Made by a program: the position numbers and the translations under genes. 64,000 bases of DNA. Origin: Streptomyces misionensis. GTDB lineage: Bacteria; Actinomycetota; Actinomycetes; Streptomycetales; Streptomycetaceae. The stretch is from contig NZ_FNTD01000004.1 of assembly GCF_900104815.1 (NCBI RefSeq), forward strand, positions 4,046,501-4,110,500, in the 5' to 3' direction. The notes beneath the pieces were generated by a model that saw nothing but the letters and a program-made list of their open reading frames with translations, did no database searches and had not been told where the DNA came from. Below are positions 1 through 8,023 of the stretch, piece after piece (position 1 is the stretch's first letter; each line of letters opens with the position of its first letter).

Positions 1-1
1 G

Positions 2-457
2 CTCGACTGGGGCTCGTGCGGGCGCGTGGTCTACGTCGATGACGTACCGGTGGGCTTTGTGCTCTACGCCCCGCCCGCCTACGTCCCCCGCTCGGCGGCC
101 TTCCCCACGAGCCCGATCTCTCCCGACGCCGTCCAGCTGATCACGTCCTTCATCAAGCCCGGATACCAGGGACAGGGCCTGGGACGGGTGCTGGTGCAGA
201 CGGTCGCCAAGGATCTGCTCCGACGGGGCTTCAAGGCCATAGAGGCCTTCGGGGACGCCCGCTGGAAGGAGCCCGCCTGTCTGCTGCCGGCCGACCATCT
301 GCTGGCCGTGGGCTTCAAGACGGTACGACAGCACCCCACGCACCCCCGGCTGCGGCTGGAGCTGCGCTCCACGCTCTCCTGGAAGGAGGACGTCGAGATG
401 GCGATCGACCGGCTGCTGGGCGCCGTCCAGAAGGAACCCGCGCTGAGACCGCTCTAG
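2..457 (+). CDS. GNAT-family N-acetyltransferase, 5' truncated by window edge
   Basis: The reading frame is open from base 2 and runs to a TAG at 455-457; the N-terminus lies outside the window. The visible ~151 residues contain a GNAT acetyl-CoA-binding segment, PGYQGQGLGRVLVQ (the R/Q-x-x-G-x-G/A type loop), preceded by a beta-strand ending SFIKP. This supports acyl-CoA-dependent acetyltransfer, but the substrate cannot be read. In Streptomyces a GNAT gene of this type lies between parB and trxA, so its position fits the oriC-proximal order (family knowledge). It converges on trxA, and a strong hairpin separates the two. Confidence 0.8.
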   Translation, partial: LDWGSCGRVVYVDDVPVGFVLYAPPAYVPRSAAFPTSPISPDAVQLITSFIKPGYQGQGLGRVLVQTVAKDLLRRGFKAIEAFGDARWKEPACLLPADHLLAVGFKTVRQHPTHPRLRLELRSTLSWKEDVEMAIDRLLGAVQKEPALRPL

Positions 458-482
458 TCGGGGCCGACCGGAGGGACATAAG

Positions 483-516
483 CGAATGGGCCAACCCCCA
501 GGGGTTGGCCCATTCG
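483..516. terminator. Bidirectional hairpin terminator between GNAT gene and trxA
   Basis: A perfect 16-bp stem (483-498 with 501-516) has a 2-nt loop. It sits between the convergent ends of the GNAT gene and trxA and is followed at once by a parS site whose TTT serves as a short T-run. Confidence 0.8.
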
Positions 517-532
517 TGTTTCACGTGAAACA
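517..532. other. parS: parS site 1 (perfect 16/16)
   Basis: TGTTTCACGTGAAACA matches the Streptomyces ParB-binding consensus exactly. It directly abuts the trxA stop codon (533-535) and the terminator stem on the other side. Confidence 0.95.
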
Positions 533-862
533 TCACTCGGCGATGAAGTCCTCGAGGTCGCGCACGATCGCGGCCTTGGGCTTGGCGCCGACGATGGTCT
601 TGGCGACCTCGCCGCCCTGGTAGACGTTCAGGGTCGGGATGGACATGACGCCGTACTTGGCGGCCGTGGCCGGGTTCTCGTCGATGTTGAGCTTGACGAT
701 CTCGATCTTGTCGCCGTGCTCCGCGGCGATCGCCTCAAGAGAGGGAGCGATCTGGCGGCACGGACCGCACCAGGCGGCCCAGAAGTCCACCAGGACGGGC
801 TTGTCGTTCTTGAGGACGTCCTCCTCGAAGGAGGCGTCGGTCACGTTCTTCAGGGCGGCCAC
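533..862 (-). CDS. trxA: Thioredoxin
   Basis: A 109-residue thioredoxin with the redox-active WCGPC motif at residues 31-35, preceded by VDFWAA, and the conserved cis-proline in SIPTL at about residue 76. It reduces cytoplasmic protein disulfides using electrons from TrxB. The start is GTG at 860-862. The gene lies 57 bp downstream of trxB on the same strand, so the two form a trxBA operon, presumably driven by the SigR-type promoter upstream of trxB. A parS site touches its stop codon. Confidence 0.97.
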   Translation of the reverse strand: MAALKNVTDASFEEDVLKNDKPVLVDFWAAWCGPCRQIAPSLEAIAAEHGDKIEIVKLNIDENPATAAKYGVMSIPTLNVYQGGEVAKTIVGAKPKAAIVRDLEDFIAE

Positions 863-919
863 TCTGGGCTCCTTACCTTGGTCGTGGGGTGGGCGGGGAA
901 GGAAAGCTGAGAGGAAGGC

Positions 920-1891
920 TCAGACCGCGGCGGTCTTCTCGGGCTCGGCCTTGTCCTCGTCCGCCAGGGCGGCGAGGTAGCGCTCGGCGTCCAGGGCGGC
1001 GGAGCAACCGGTGCCGGCCGCGGTGATCGCCTGCCGGTAGGTGTGGTCGACCACGTCGCCGGCGGCGAAGACACCGGTCACATTGGTGCGGGTGGACGGG
1101 GCGGCGACCTTCAGGTAGCCCTCCTCGTCGAGGTCCAGCTGGCCCTTGAACAGCTCCGTGCGCGGGTCGTGGCCGATGGCGATGAACAGTCCGGTCACGG
1201 GCAGCTCGGACAGCTCACCGGTCTTGACGTTGCGCAGCTTCAGCCCGGAGAGCTTCTGGTCGCCCTGGATCTCGGCGACCTCGCTGTCCCAGACGAACTT
1301 GATCTTCGGGTCGCCGAAGGCGCGCTCCTGCATCGCCTTCGAGGCGCGCAGCGTGTCCCGGCGGTGGACGATCGTCACGGACTTGGCGAAGCGGGAGAGG
1401 AAGGTGGCCTCCTCCATCGCGGTGTCGCCGCCGCCGATCACGGCGATGTCCTGGTCCTTGAAGAAGAACCCGTCGCAGGTGGCGCACCAGGAGACACCGC
1501 GGCCGGAGAGCGCGTCCTCGTTCGGGAGGCCGAGCTTGCGGTGCTGGGAGCCCGTGGTGACGATGACGGCCTTCGCCTTGTGGACCGTGCCCGAGGTGTC
1601 GGTGACGGTCTTGATCTCACCGGTCAGATCGACCGAGACGATGTCGTCGGGGATCAGTTCGGCGCCGAAGCGTTCGGCCTGCGCCCGCATGTTGTCCATG
1701 AGGTCGGGGCCCATGATGCCGTCGCGGAAGCCCGGGAAGTTCTCCACCTCGGTGGTGTTCATCAGCGCACCACCGGCGGTGACGGCGCCTTCGAACACCA
1801 GCGGCTTCAGCGACGCACGGGCGGTGTACAGCGCCGACGTGTAGCCTGCGGGCCCGGAGCCGATGATGATCACGTTACGGACGTCGCTCAC
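920..1891 (-). CDS. trxB: Thioredoxin-disulfide reductase
   Basis: A 323-residue flavoprotein. The FAD dinucleotide-binding motif GSGPAG is at residues 11-16, the redox-active CATC at 136-139, the NADPH-binding [10 protein letters not shown] at about 153, and a second FAD contact, GVFAAGD, near residue 280. It transfers electrons from NADPH to TrxA. The start is GTG (1889-1891) and the length is normal for the low-Mr bacterial class. trxA follows by 57 bp. The gene lies downstream of an ECF sigma/anti-sigma pair, the same neighbourhood as sigM-Rv3912-trxB2-trxC in Mycobacterium, but it has its own promoter. Confidence 0.97.
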   Translation of the reverse strand: MSDVRNVIIIGSGPAGYTSALYTARASLKPLVFEGAVTAGGALMNTTEVENFPGFRDGIMGPDLMDNMRAQAERFGAELIPDDIVSVDLTGEIKTVTDTSGTVHKAKAVIVTTGSQHRKLGLPNEDALSGRGVSWCATCDGFFFKDQDIAVIGGGDTAMEEATFLSRFAKSVTIVHRRDTLRASKAMQERAFGDPKIKFVWDSEVAEIQGDQKLSGLKLRNVKTGELSELPVTGLFIAIGHDPRTELFKGQLDLDEEGYLKVAAPSTRTNVTGVFAAGDVVDHTYRQAITAAGTGCSAALDAERYLAALADEDKAEPEKTAAV

Positions 1892-1961
1892 GGCTTGATT
1901 CCTCGTCTCTGGTCTGCGTCAGTGACCGGTGGATGCCCCTTTCGGGGCTCTCACCCCACCC

Positions 1962-1988
1962 AACGGATCCTACGGGGCGCGCATTCCC
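1962..1988 (-). promoter_or_regulatory. SigR-type promoter of trxBA
   Basis: Read on the minus strand, GGGAAT is followed by exactly 18 bp and then GTT. This fits the Streptomyces SigR (thiol-oxidative stress) consensus GGAAT-N18-GTT. It lies 71 bp upstream of the trxB GTG. S. coelicolor trxBA is an established SigR target. The match is seen directly; its use here is inferred. Confidence 0.8.
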
Positions 1989-2059
1989 GTTGTGTCCGGG
2001 CACACGCGTGCGGGACGAGACGGAGCGAATGAGGGCGCCACGCCGGGCCGGGACCCCGC

Positions 2060-2980
2060 TCAGGGACGGTCGACGGACTGCTTCAGAAGAACCGTGCCGG
2101 CGGTCGCGGACCGCTGTCCCACACAGGCGGCGTCGACCACATAAGCGGTGACGCGCGCGCTGTCCTGGGAATCGGGAAGGACCACGAGATAGGCCCTCTT
2201 CCCGGCATAGGAACCGTTCTTCGCAGCCAGTGCCTGCTCGCCCCGGGGGATCGCCTGCCGCACGCAGTCCGGAACCGGCACCTGGGGCTGAAGGAGCGTG
2301 TTCGCGCTTTCGGTCGTCTGCGGAGTGTTGGGCTGGACGCCGCTGCCCGACCGCGGCTGCTGGGTGGCGGGGCCCCGCTGTAGGCCCTTCTCCGCTCCCA
2401 GCAGGCCCCGCACCTGGTTCTGGACGCTGGTACCGGAGAAAGCGCCCGCGGAAGCGCTCGGCTTGCCATGGGCCGTCGTGGTGGACGTCCCGCCGCCGAG
2501 CGACTGGAGCACCAGCGCACCGGCGCCCAGAACGGCGGCGGTCAGCACACCGCCCAGCACCAGGGCCCGGCGCCGCCCTCTCTTTTCCCTGCCCGGCTTC
2601 CTCCCCGGCCCTGTCGCCGCCTGTGGGCGGCCGGCGGGGCGACCGGTCGGAGCCGGGACCGCATGGTCCGCAGGGGGCGATGTTTCACGTGAAACATCGA
2701 CCACGGACTCCGCTTCGGGGGCAGAGGCATGGAGCAGGGCCTCGGCGGCAAGGGCGGCATCGATCCGCTGGGCGACGTCGGCCGGCATGGGCTCGTTCGC
2801 CGGGGCGGTCCCCAGCAGCCCGCGGATCTCCTCCAGCGAGGCATAGATGTCCGCGCACAGTTCACAGGCGTCCAGATGACGCCGTACGTCCGTGCCGCGC
2901 CCGGCGGGGAGCAGGCCTTCGGCGAGGTCGGAGATCTCCGTGACGTCCGGGTGCCCGGCCGCGTCGGTCGTCGCTGTCAC
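2060..2980 (-). CDS. Zinc-finger (ZAS-type) anti-sigma factor, membrane anchored
   Basis: A 306-residue protein. The H-x3-C-x2-C zinc-binding motif of ZAS anti-sigma factors is at H35, C39 and C42 (RRHLDACELC), in an N-terminal cytoplasmic domain. A single membrane segment spans about residues 139-160 (ALVLGGVLTAAVLGAGALVL), followed by a roughly 140-residue extracytoplasmic Pro/Gln/Thr-rich domain. It should sequester the ECF sigma factor encoded immediately upstream: its GTG start overlaps the sigma stop as GTGA (2977-2980), which implies translational coupling. A parS site inside the gene encodes part of the linker (DVSRETS). The release signal is unknown. The distal domain has no family I recognise. 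Confidence 0.85.
   Translation of the reverse strand: MTATTDAAGHPDVTEISDLAEGLLPAGRGTDVRRHLDACELCADIYASLEEIRGLLGTAPANEPMPADVAQRIDAALAAEALLHASAPEAESVVDVSRETSPPADHAVPAPTGRPAGRPQAATGPGRKPGREKRGRRRALVLGGVLTAAVLGAGALVLQSLGGGTSTTTAHGKPSASAGAFSGTSVQNQVRGLLGAEKGLQRGPATQQPRSGSGVQPNTPQTTESANTLLQPQVPVPDCVRQAIPRGEQALAAKNGSYAGKRAYLVVLPDSQDSARVTAYVVDAACVGQRSATAGTVLLKQSVDRP
2681..2696. other. parS: parS site 2 (perfect), inside anti-sigma coding sequence
   Basis: A perfect 16-bp TGTTTCACGTGAAACA within the anti-sigma gene. On the minus strand it is read as the DVSRETS linker between the zinc-finger domain and the membrane segment. Confidence 0.95.
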
Positions 2981-3726
2981 GCTCGCCCACCTCCGCCCTT
3001 CACTGCGGCTGAATCGGTCGGTCCCGGATCCCGGAGACCTCCGTCGGAAGACTCCGTTGCGGATGGGACGGATGCCTCTTGCACCCGGTTCCGTCCCCGG
3101 CCACTCTCTTCTTCGCCGGCGGACGCGTCGGGCCGGGGGGCTCCTCCACGAGTGGGGCGCAGATGGGTGAGTAGCGGCAGCAGCCGGGCTCTGCCCCGGG
3201 CGCAGCGGCTCTTCACCGTCCCCGTGGGCACGTCGAGGATCCGGGCCGCCTCGGCGACCGGGTAGCCCTGCATGTCCACGAGGACCAGCGCGGCGCGCTG
3301 CTCCGGCGGCAGCGTGCCGAGCGCCTCGACGAGCTGGCGGTGCAGATCGTTGCGCTCGGCCGGCGCCGAGGCGGACTCGTGCGGCTCCAGCAGCTGCTCC
3401 AGCCGCTCGGTGTCGTCCACCGGGGCGGTCTTGCGGGAGGCCGCCTTGCGGGCGCGGTCCAGGCAGGCGTTGACCGTGATCCGGTGCAGCCAGGTCGTCA
3501 CCGCCGACTGCCCCCGGAAGGTGTGCGCGGCACGGTAGGCGGACACCAGGGCGTCCTGCACCGCGTCGGCTGCCTCCTCGCGGTCGCCGAGCGTCCTCAG
3601 TGCGACCGCCCAGAGCCGGTCCCGGTGCCGCCGTACGATCTCGGCGAAGGCGTCGGGGTCGCCCTGCACATGGCGGGCGAGCAGCTCCTGGTCGCCCACC
3701 CCGGCGTATTCGACGCCCTCCGCCAT
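2977..3726 (-). CDS. sigM: ECF RNA polymerase sigma factor (SigM-like by synteny)
   Basis: A 249-residue ECF sigma factor. Region 2 spans about residues 23-95 (DAFAEIVRRHRDRLWAVALR, then DAVQDALVSAYR, then TTWLHRITVNACLDRAR). Region 4 spans about 128-182, with LPPEQRAALVLVDMQGYP and the helix-turn-helix GTVKSRCARGRARL. The ATG at 3724-3726 was chosen because GGAGGGG precedes it by about 6 nt; the frame is open much further upstream but there overlaps the kinase-like gene. The 3' end overlaps the anti-sigma start (GTGA). The symbol rests on synteny with mycobacterial sigM beside trxBA; S. coelicolor uses the sigM name for another locus, so treat the name as tentative. Confidence 0.9.
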   Translation of the reverse strand: MAEGVEYAGVGDQELLARHVQGDPDAFAEIVRRHRDRLWAVALRTLGDREEAADAVQDALVSAYRAAHTFRGQSAVTTWLHRITVNACLDRARKAASRKTAPVDDTERLEQLLEPHESASAPAERNDLHRQLVEALGTLPPEQRAALVLVDMQGYPVAEAARILDVPTGTVKSRCARGRARLLPLLTHLRPTRGGAPRPDASAGEEESGRGRNRVQEASVPSATESSDGGLRDPGPTDSAAVKGGGGRA

Positions 3727-3752
3727 CTGTCCCCTCCGGTCCGGGTGAGACG

Positions 3753-5531
3753 TCAGCCCGTGAACTTCACTTCGCCGATGGCCTGCTTGTAACCGGCGCT
3801 GGCGTACAGCTGGGAGTCGTAGCCGGAGTTCGGCACGGCCGTCAGCCACACCAGGACGTACCGCGTCTTCAGCTGCTTGCCGACCTTCACGGTGGCGGTG
3901 GTGCCGGTGGTGGTGGTACTGCCGATCCGGGTCATCGAGTCCAGCGACGGCGGGTTCAGCGAGTCCGCCGCGTACAGCTCGACGGTGGTGTGGTCGCCGC
4001 CGTAGCGCAGGTTGAGCGTGGCGGTGCCGAGCTGGGTGGACGAGCCGAGGTCGTAGACGATGCCCACGCCCGGCTTGTACGGCGCGAAGGACGGCCCCTC
4101 GTTGAAGGACTTGGTCTTCCAGTAGGTCGACGGATTGCCGTCGTACGTCTTGGCGACGTCTCCGGGGCTCTGGGCGTCGCCCTTGGCGACGAACTCCTGG
4201 CCGCCCTGGATCTTTATCGGCGTCGTCTTCGGCCGGCCGGCGGTCTTGTCGCCGTCGTCGGTGGTCTGGCTCTTGTTGGTGTCGTTCGACTTGCCGCCCT
4301 GGTCCATCAGGGCGTCGGCCAGCTGCCAGCTGCCGAGCCCGAGGGCGGCGATGAGGAGGGCGGAGACCGCCCACTTCAGGGCCTTGCCGGTGCGGCTCTG
4401 CAGCGGGGGCGGCGGTGGCGCGATCGGCTGGGTGGCGCCGGGGTGCACCGGCGGGCGGCCGTAGGTGCCCTGCTGGTACGTCGTGCGCTGGTACTCCGGC
4501 GGCGCGGTGAACGTCGGCTCCGGCGGGCGGATGCGGGGCATCTCGCTGATCGCCTTCACCAGCTCCTCGGGCGTGGTGCACGGGGCCTCGTGCCGGGACG
4601 CGGTGGCGCCGTCGTTGACGAGGGCCCGCATGGCCAGCTCGGACAGACCGCGGTGGACGCCGGCCCGCACCTGGTCCGGTGCGATGAGGCCGATGTCCTT
4701 CGGGAGGCCCGACAGGCCGTAGGCGTCGTTCTCGTAGGGCCAGCGCTGGGTCAGCGCCGCGTACAGCAGGGCGCCGATGGCCTCCGTGTCGGTGCGCTGC
4801 GGGGTGTCGGAGCTGATGCCGCGCAGCGCGGCGTTCACCGCGAGGCCGCGGATACGCCACTGACCGGTCGAGGTGCGCAGCACGGCGTTGGGGTTCAGCC
4901 GCAGATGGGCGAGGCCCTCACGGTGCGCGGCGGCCATGGCGGAGGCCACCTGACTGACCATCTGGTAGGCGTCGTGCGGTTCCAGCGGGCCGGCGGTGAG
5001 CAGGGTGGTCAGTTCGGTGGCGTCGGGCAGCCATTCGTGCACGACGTAGACGAGGTCGTTCTCCTCGACGGCGTCGAGGACCTGGACGAAGCGCGGGTCG
5101 CCGAGCAGCGCGGAGGACCGGGCCGCGGCGAGGACGGACCGGGCCCGTGCGTGATCCGCGGGCAGCACATGGACCCCGACCGCCCGACGGAGTTTCTCGT
5201 CGACGGCACGCCAGCTGCTGAACCCGTCCAGTCGGGTGACGCACTCCTCCAGCCGGTAGCGTCTGGCGAGCTTGTGACCGCTGTGCAGTTCCGGAGGCGA
5301 GGCCTGCTTCAAGGAACCCTTCGCGTCACTCCCCTGCGCCCCGTCACCGTCCGTGTCCCGCTCCGGGTTCTTGGCCACCCCGTCGGCCGTGGACTGGTCC
5401 GCCTTCGCGGTCAGCGGCTGCTCGCCGCTGTTGTCTGCCACGTCGACGGCAGCCGTGCTCCGTTCCGCCACCGTCGTCCCTGCCTCCCCATCCGTTGCAC
5501 GCTGTCCGACGCCGAAACCAATTGTGCCCAC
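3753..5531 (-). CDS. Membrane-anchored pseudokinase with C-terminal discoidin-like domain
   Basis: 592 residues. An N-terminal disordered stretch of about 85 residues precedes a Ser/Thr-kinase-like fold (about 90-330). The catalytic loop near residue 206 reads HLRLNPN instead of HRDxKxxN, the DFG equivalent reads IRGLA, and the ATP-anchoring lysine is not visible, so it should be a pseudokinase. A proline-rich linker leads to one membrane segment (about 383-405). The extracytoplasmic region ends in a domain from about 445 to 592 with YDGNPSTYWKT and VIYDLG-like features resembling F5/8 (discoidin) carbohydrate-binding folds. It sits 58 bp downstream of murJ. In Mycobacterium the MurJ orthologue MviN carries an intracellular pseudokinase domain that recruits FhaA; here the same modules are on a separate polypeptide. 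The GTG start at 5529-5531 is uncertain. Confidence 0.85.
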   Translation of the reverse strand: MGTIGFGVGQRATDGEAGTTVAERSTAAVDVADNSGEQPLTAKADQSTADGVAKNPERDTDGDGAQGSDAKGSLKQASPPELHSGHKLARRYRLEECVTRLDGFSSWRAVDEKLRRAVGVHVLPADHARARSVLAAARSSALLGDPRFVQVLDAVEENDLVYVVHEWLPDATELTTLLTAGPLEPHDAYQMVSQVASAMAAAHREGLAHLRLNPNAVLRTSTGQWRIRGLAVNAALRGISSDTPQRTDTEAIGALLYAALTQRWPYENDAYGLSGLPKDIGLIAPDQVRAGVHRGLSELAMRALVNDGATASRHEAPCTTPEELVKAISEMPRIRPPEPTFTAPPEYQRTTYQQGTYGRPPVHPGATQPIAPPPPPLQSRTGKALKWAVSALLIAALGLGSWQLADALMDQGGKSNDTNKSQTTDDGDKTAGRPKTTPIKIQGGQEFVAKGDAQSPGDVAKTYDGNPSTYWKTKSFNEGPSFAPYKPGVGIVYDLGSSTQLGTATLNLRYGGDHTTVELYAADSLNPPSLDSMTRIGSTTTTGTTATVKVGKQLKTRYVLVWLTAVPNSGYDSQLYASAGYKQAIGEVKFTG

Positions 5532-5589
5532 AGTCCGCCGCTATGCACGACACGCGGCGGCGGACGATGGTTGTGCCCCTACCCGCGCC

Positions 5590-7977
5590 TCAGCGACCCA
5601 GACGCCCGCGCACCATACCCACGAGCGAGTTGAGTTCGTCGATCCGCATCCGGCGGGCGGCGACGAAGAAGACTCCCAGCAGAACGGCCCCGCCGACGAC
5701 CAGCGCCGCGAAGGAACCGATGACGCCCTGGCCGAGGCTGTGCGCGATGCCGTAGCAGGCCGCACCGCTGAGCAGGGCCGCCGGAATGGAGGCGATGCAC
5801 AGCCGCGCGTACGTCCGCAGCACCCGGGCGCCGTCCAGGTCGCCGCCCAGCCGCTTGCGCAGCCGACGCCAGGCGACGGCCACCCCGATCGCGTAGGCGA
5901 CGCCGTACGCGGCGGCCATGCCGGCGACCGCCCAGCGGGCCGGCAGCAGGAAGAAGCACAGCGCCGAGGCGCCCGCGTTCACCGCGGCGACGATGACGGT
6001 GTTGTAGAAGGGGGTGCGGGTGTCCTCGTAGGCGTAGAAGGCACGCAGGACGACGTACTGCACCGAGAACGGGATCAGGCCGAGACCGAAGGCCATCAGC
6101 ATGTAGCCCATGTTGGTGGCCGAGCTGGTGCCGGAGCTGCCGAAGATCAGGGTGCACATCGGGATGCCCAGCGCCACGAAACCGAAGGCGACCGGGACGA
6201 TGGCGACCGCGGTGGTCCGCAGGCCCTGCGAGATGTCGTCGCGTACGGCGCCGCCGTCGCCCTCGGAGGCCGAGCGGGAGATGCGCGGCAGCAGGGCGGC
6301 CATCAGGGAGACCGTGATGATGGCCTGCGGCAGGCCCCAGATCAGCTGGGCGTTGGCGTAGGCGGCGAAGCCGGTGCCGGAGACGCCGGACTCCTTGCCG
6401 GCCGCGGTGGAGAGCTGGGTGACGATCATGGCGCCGGCCTGGTTGGCGAGCACGAACAGGAACGTCCACTTGGCGAGCGCCGCCGCCTTGCCCAGACCGT
6501 GGCCGCGCCAGTCGAACCGCGGCCGGATCCGGAACCCGGTCTCGCGCAGATAGGGGATCATCGCCAGCGCCTGCACGACCAGGCCGAGCAACACACCGAC
6601 GCCGAGCAGGCGCTGGCCCTGCGGCGGGATGTTCGTGACCGTCATGTGGGAGTGCGCGGCGGTGCCGTAGACCCAGATGAACATGCCCAGCGTCACGATG
6701 ATGACGATGTTGTTCAGGACCGGGGTCCACATCATCGCGCCGAACTTGCCACGGGCGTTGAGTACCTGACCCATCACCACGTGGATGCCCATGAAGAAGA
6801 TCGAGGGCAGGAAGTAGCGGGTGAAGGTGACCGCGACCTCGTTGGCCGCCGGGTTGCTGGCGACCGGGTTGGAGATCATGCGGACCAGCAGAGGGGCCGC
6901 GAACATCGCGAGGGCGGTCAACGCGGCGAGCGCCACCATCACCAGGGTCAGCAGCCGGTTGGCGAAGGCCTCGCCGCCGTCCTCGTCCTCCTTCATCGAG
7001 CGGACCAGCTGCGGCACGAAGACCGAGTTGAGGCCGCCGCCCACGGTGAGGATGTAGATCATGGTCGGCAGCTGGTAGGCGACCTGGAAGGAGTCGCCGA
7101 GGAAGCCGAGGCCGAGCGCGGAGACGATCAGCGCGGAGCGGACGAAGCCGGTGAGCCGGGAGACCAGGGTGCCCGCCGCCATGACGGCGCTGGACTTCAG
7201 CAGCCCGGCGGCCTTGCCGCCCTTCTTCGCGGGGGCGGGAGCGGCGGTCGCCACGGAGGCCGCGGGCGCCATGGCCGCCTCGGCCGCCCCGGCGCCCGCA
7301 GGACCGGCGGGCTCGGGCACCCCGGCCGGCGCCGGCACCGGGGGCTGCATCGGGTTGTGGGCGGCATACGGCGCCGACTGGTACCCGGAGCCCGCGTACG
7401 GGTTCGGCTGCTGCGGGTGCCCGCCGTGGGCCGACGGGTACGGTCCGCCGGCCCCCGGGCCGTTGCCCGGCGCCGCGGCCGGACCCGGAAGGCCCGCGGA
7501 GTCCACCGGCAGATGACCGCCGCTGTGCTGCTGGTCCTTGAAGAGATGAGCGAAGGCGTCCGGCTCGTGGTACTCCTCGCCGGAGTGCGAGACCAGGTCG
7601 TCCACCCCGACGAACTGGGTGGTGCGCGGATCGTCGCCGTAGGGCAGGTAGGGCGCCGCGCCGTCGGGCTCCGGCGCCGGGGTCTGCGCCCACACCCGCG
7701 GATCGGGCGCGTAGGGCGACTGGGCGGGCTGGCCGTACAGCGGCTGCTCGTAGCCGCTCTGGGGCGGCGGGGGGTGCGCGGCACGGTCGTAGAGCGCCTC
7801 GGCGACCGGGTCCTGGGCGGTCAGGTCGTGCGCCCGGTAGGGGTCCTGCTCGTAGGCGTCCTGGAGGTACATGTCCGCCGCTTGCTGCGGCGGCACCTGG
7901 CCGGGGTCGGGCGGCGTCTCGGGGTAGCCCGAGCCGGCCGCGCCCTGGCCGCGGTCACCGTCGTACGGCGCGTTCAT
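5590..7977 (-). CDS. murJ: Lipid II flippase MurJ (MviN)
   Basis: 795 residues. About residues 255-795 form the polytopic MOP-superfamily MurJ/MviN core, starting KSSAVMAAGTLVSRLTGFVR and carrying many hydrophobic segments. The core exports the undecaprenyl-linked peptidoglycan precursor. It is preceded by an unusually long, low-complexity cytoplasmic N-terminus (about 250 residues, rich in Pro, Tyr, Gln and Gly, with repeated YEQ/PYAP-like motifs). The ATG at 7975-7977 starts MNAPYDG. It lies between a DUF6049-type exported protein (46 bp upstream) and the pseudokinase gene downstream, all leftward, so it probably belongs to a cell-envelope operon. The tail resembles disordered recruitment tails, but no partner can be inferred. 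Confidence 0.93.
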   Translation of the reverse strand: MNAPYDGDRGQGAAGSGYPETPPDPGQVPPQQAADMYLQDAYEQDPYRAHDLTAQDPVAEALYDRAAHPPPPQSGYEQPLYGQPAQSPYAPDPRVWAQTPAPEPDGAAPYLPYGDDPRTTQFVGVDDLVSHSGEEYHEPDAFAHLFKDQQHSGGHLPVDSAGLPGPAAAPGNGPGAGGPYPSAHGGHPQQPNPYAGSGYQSAPYAAHNPMQPPVPAPAGVPEPAGPAGAGAAEAAMAPAASVATAAPAPAKKGGKAAGLLKSSAVMAAGTLVSRLTGFVRSALIVSALGLGFLGDSFQVAYQLPTMIYILTVGGGLNSVFVPQLVRSMKEDEDGGEAFANRLLTLVMVALAALTALAMFAAPLLVRMISNPVASNPAANEVAVTFTRYFLPSIFFMGIHVVMGQVLNARGKFGAMMWTPVLNNIVIIVTLGMFIWVYGTAAHSHMTVTNIPPQGQRLLGVGVLLGLVVQALAMIPYLRETGFRIRPRFDWRGHGLGKAAALAKWTFLFVLANQAGAMIVTQLSTAAGKESGVSGTGFAAYANAQLIWGLPQAIITVSLMAALLPRISRSASEGDGGAVRDDISQGLRTTAVAIVPVAFGFVALGIPMCTLIFGSSGTSSATNMGYMLMAFGLGLIPFSVQYVVLRAFYAYEDTRTPFYNTVIVAAVNAGASALCFFLLPARWAVAGMAAAYGVAYAIGVAVAWRRLRKRLGGDLDGARVLRTYARLCIASIPAALLSGAACYGIAHSLGQGVIGSFAALVVGGAVLLGVFFVAARRMRIDELNSLVGMVRGRLGR

Positions 7978-8023
7978 GCCTTACCCCACCTCATCGTCCC
8001 GGGCCCACCGGCCACGACATCGC

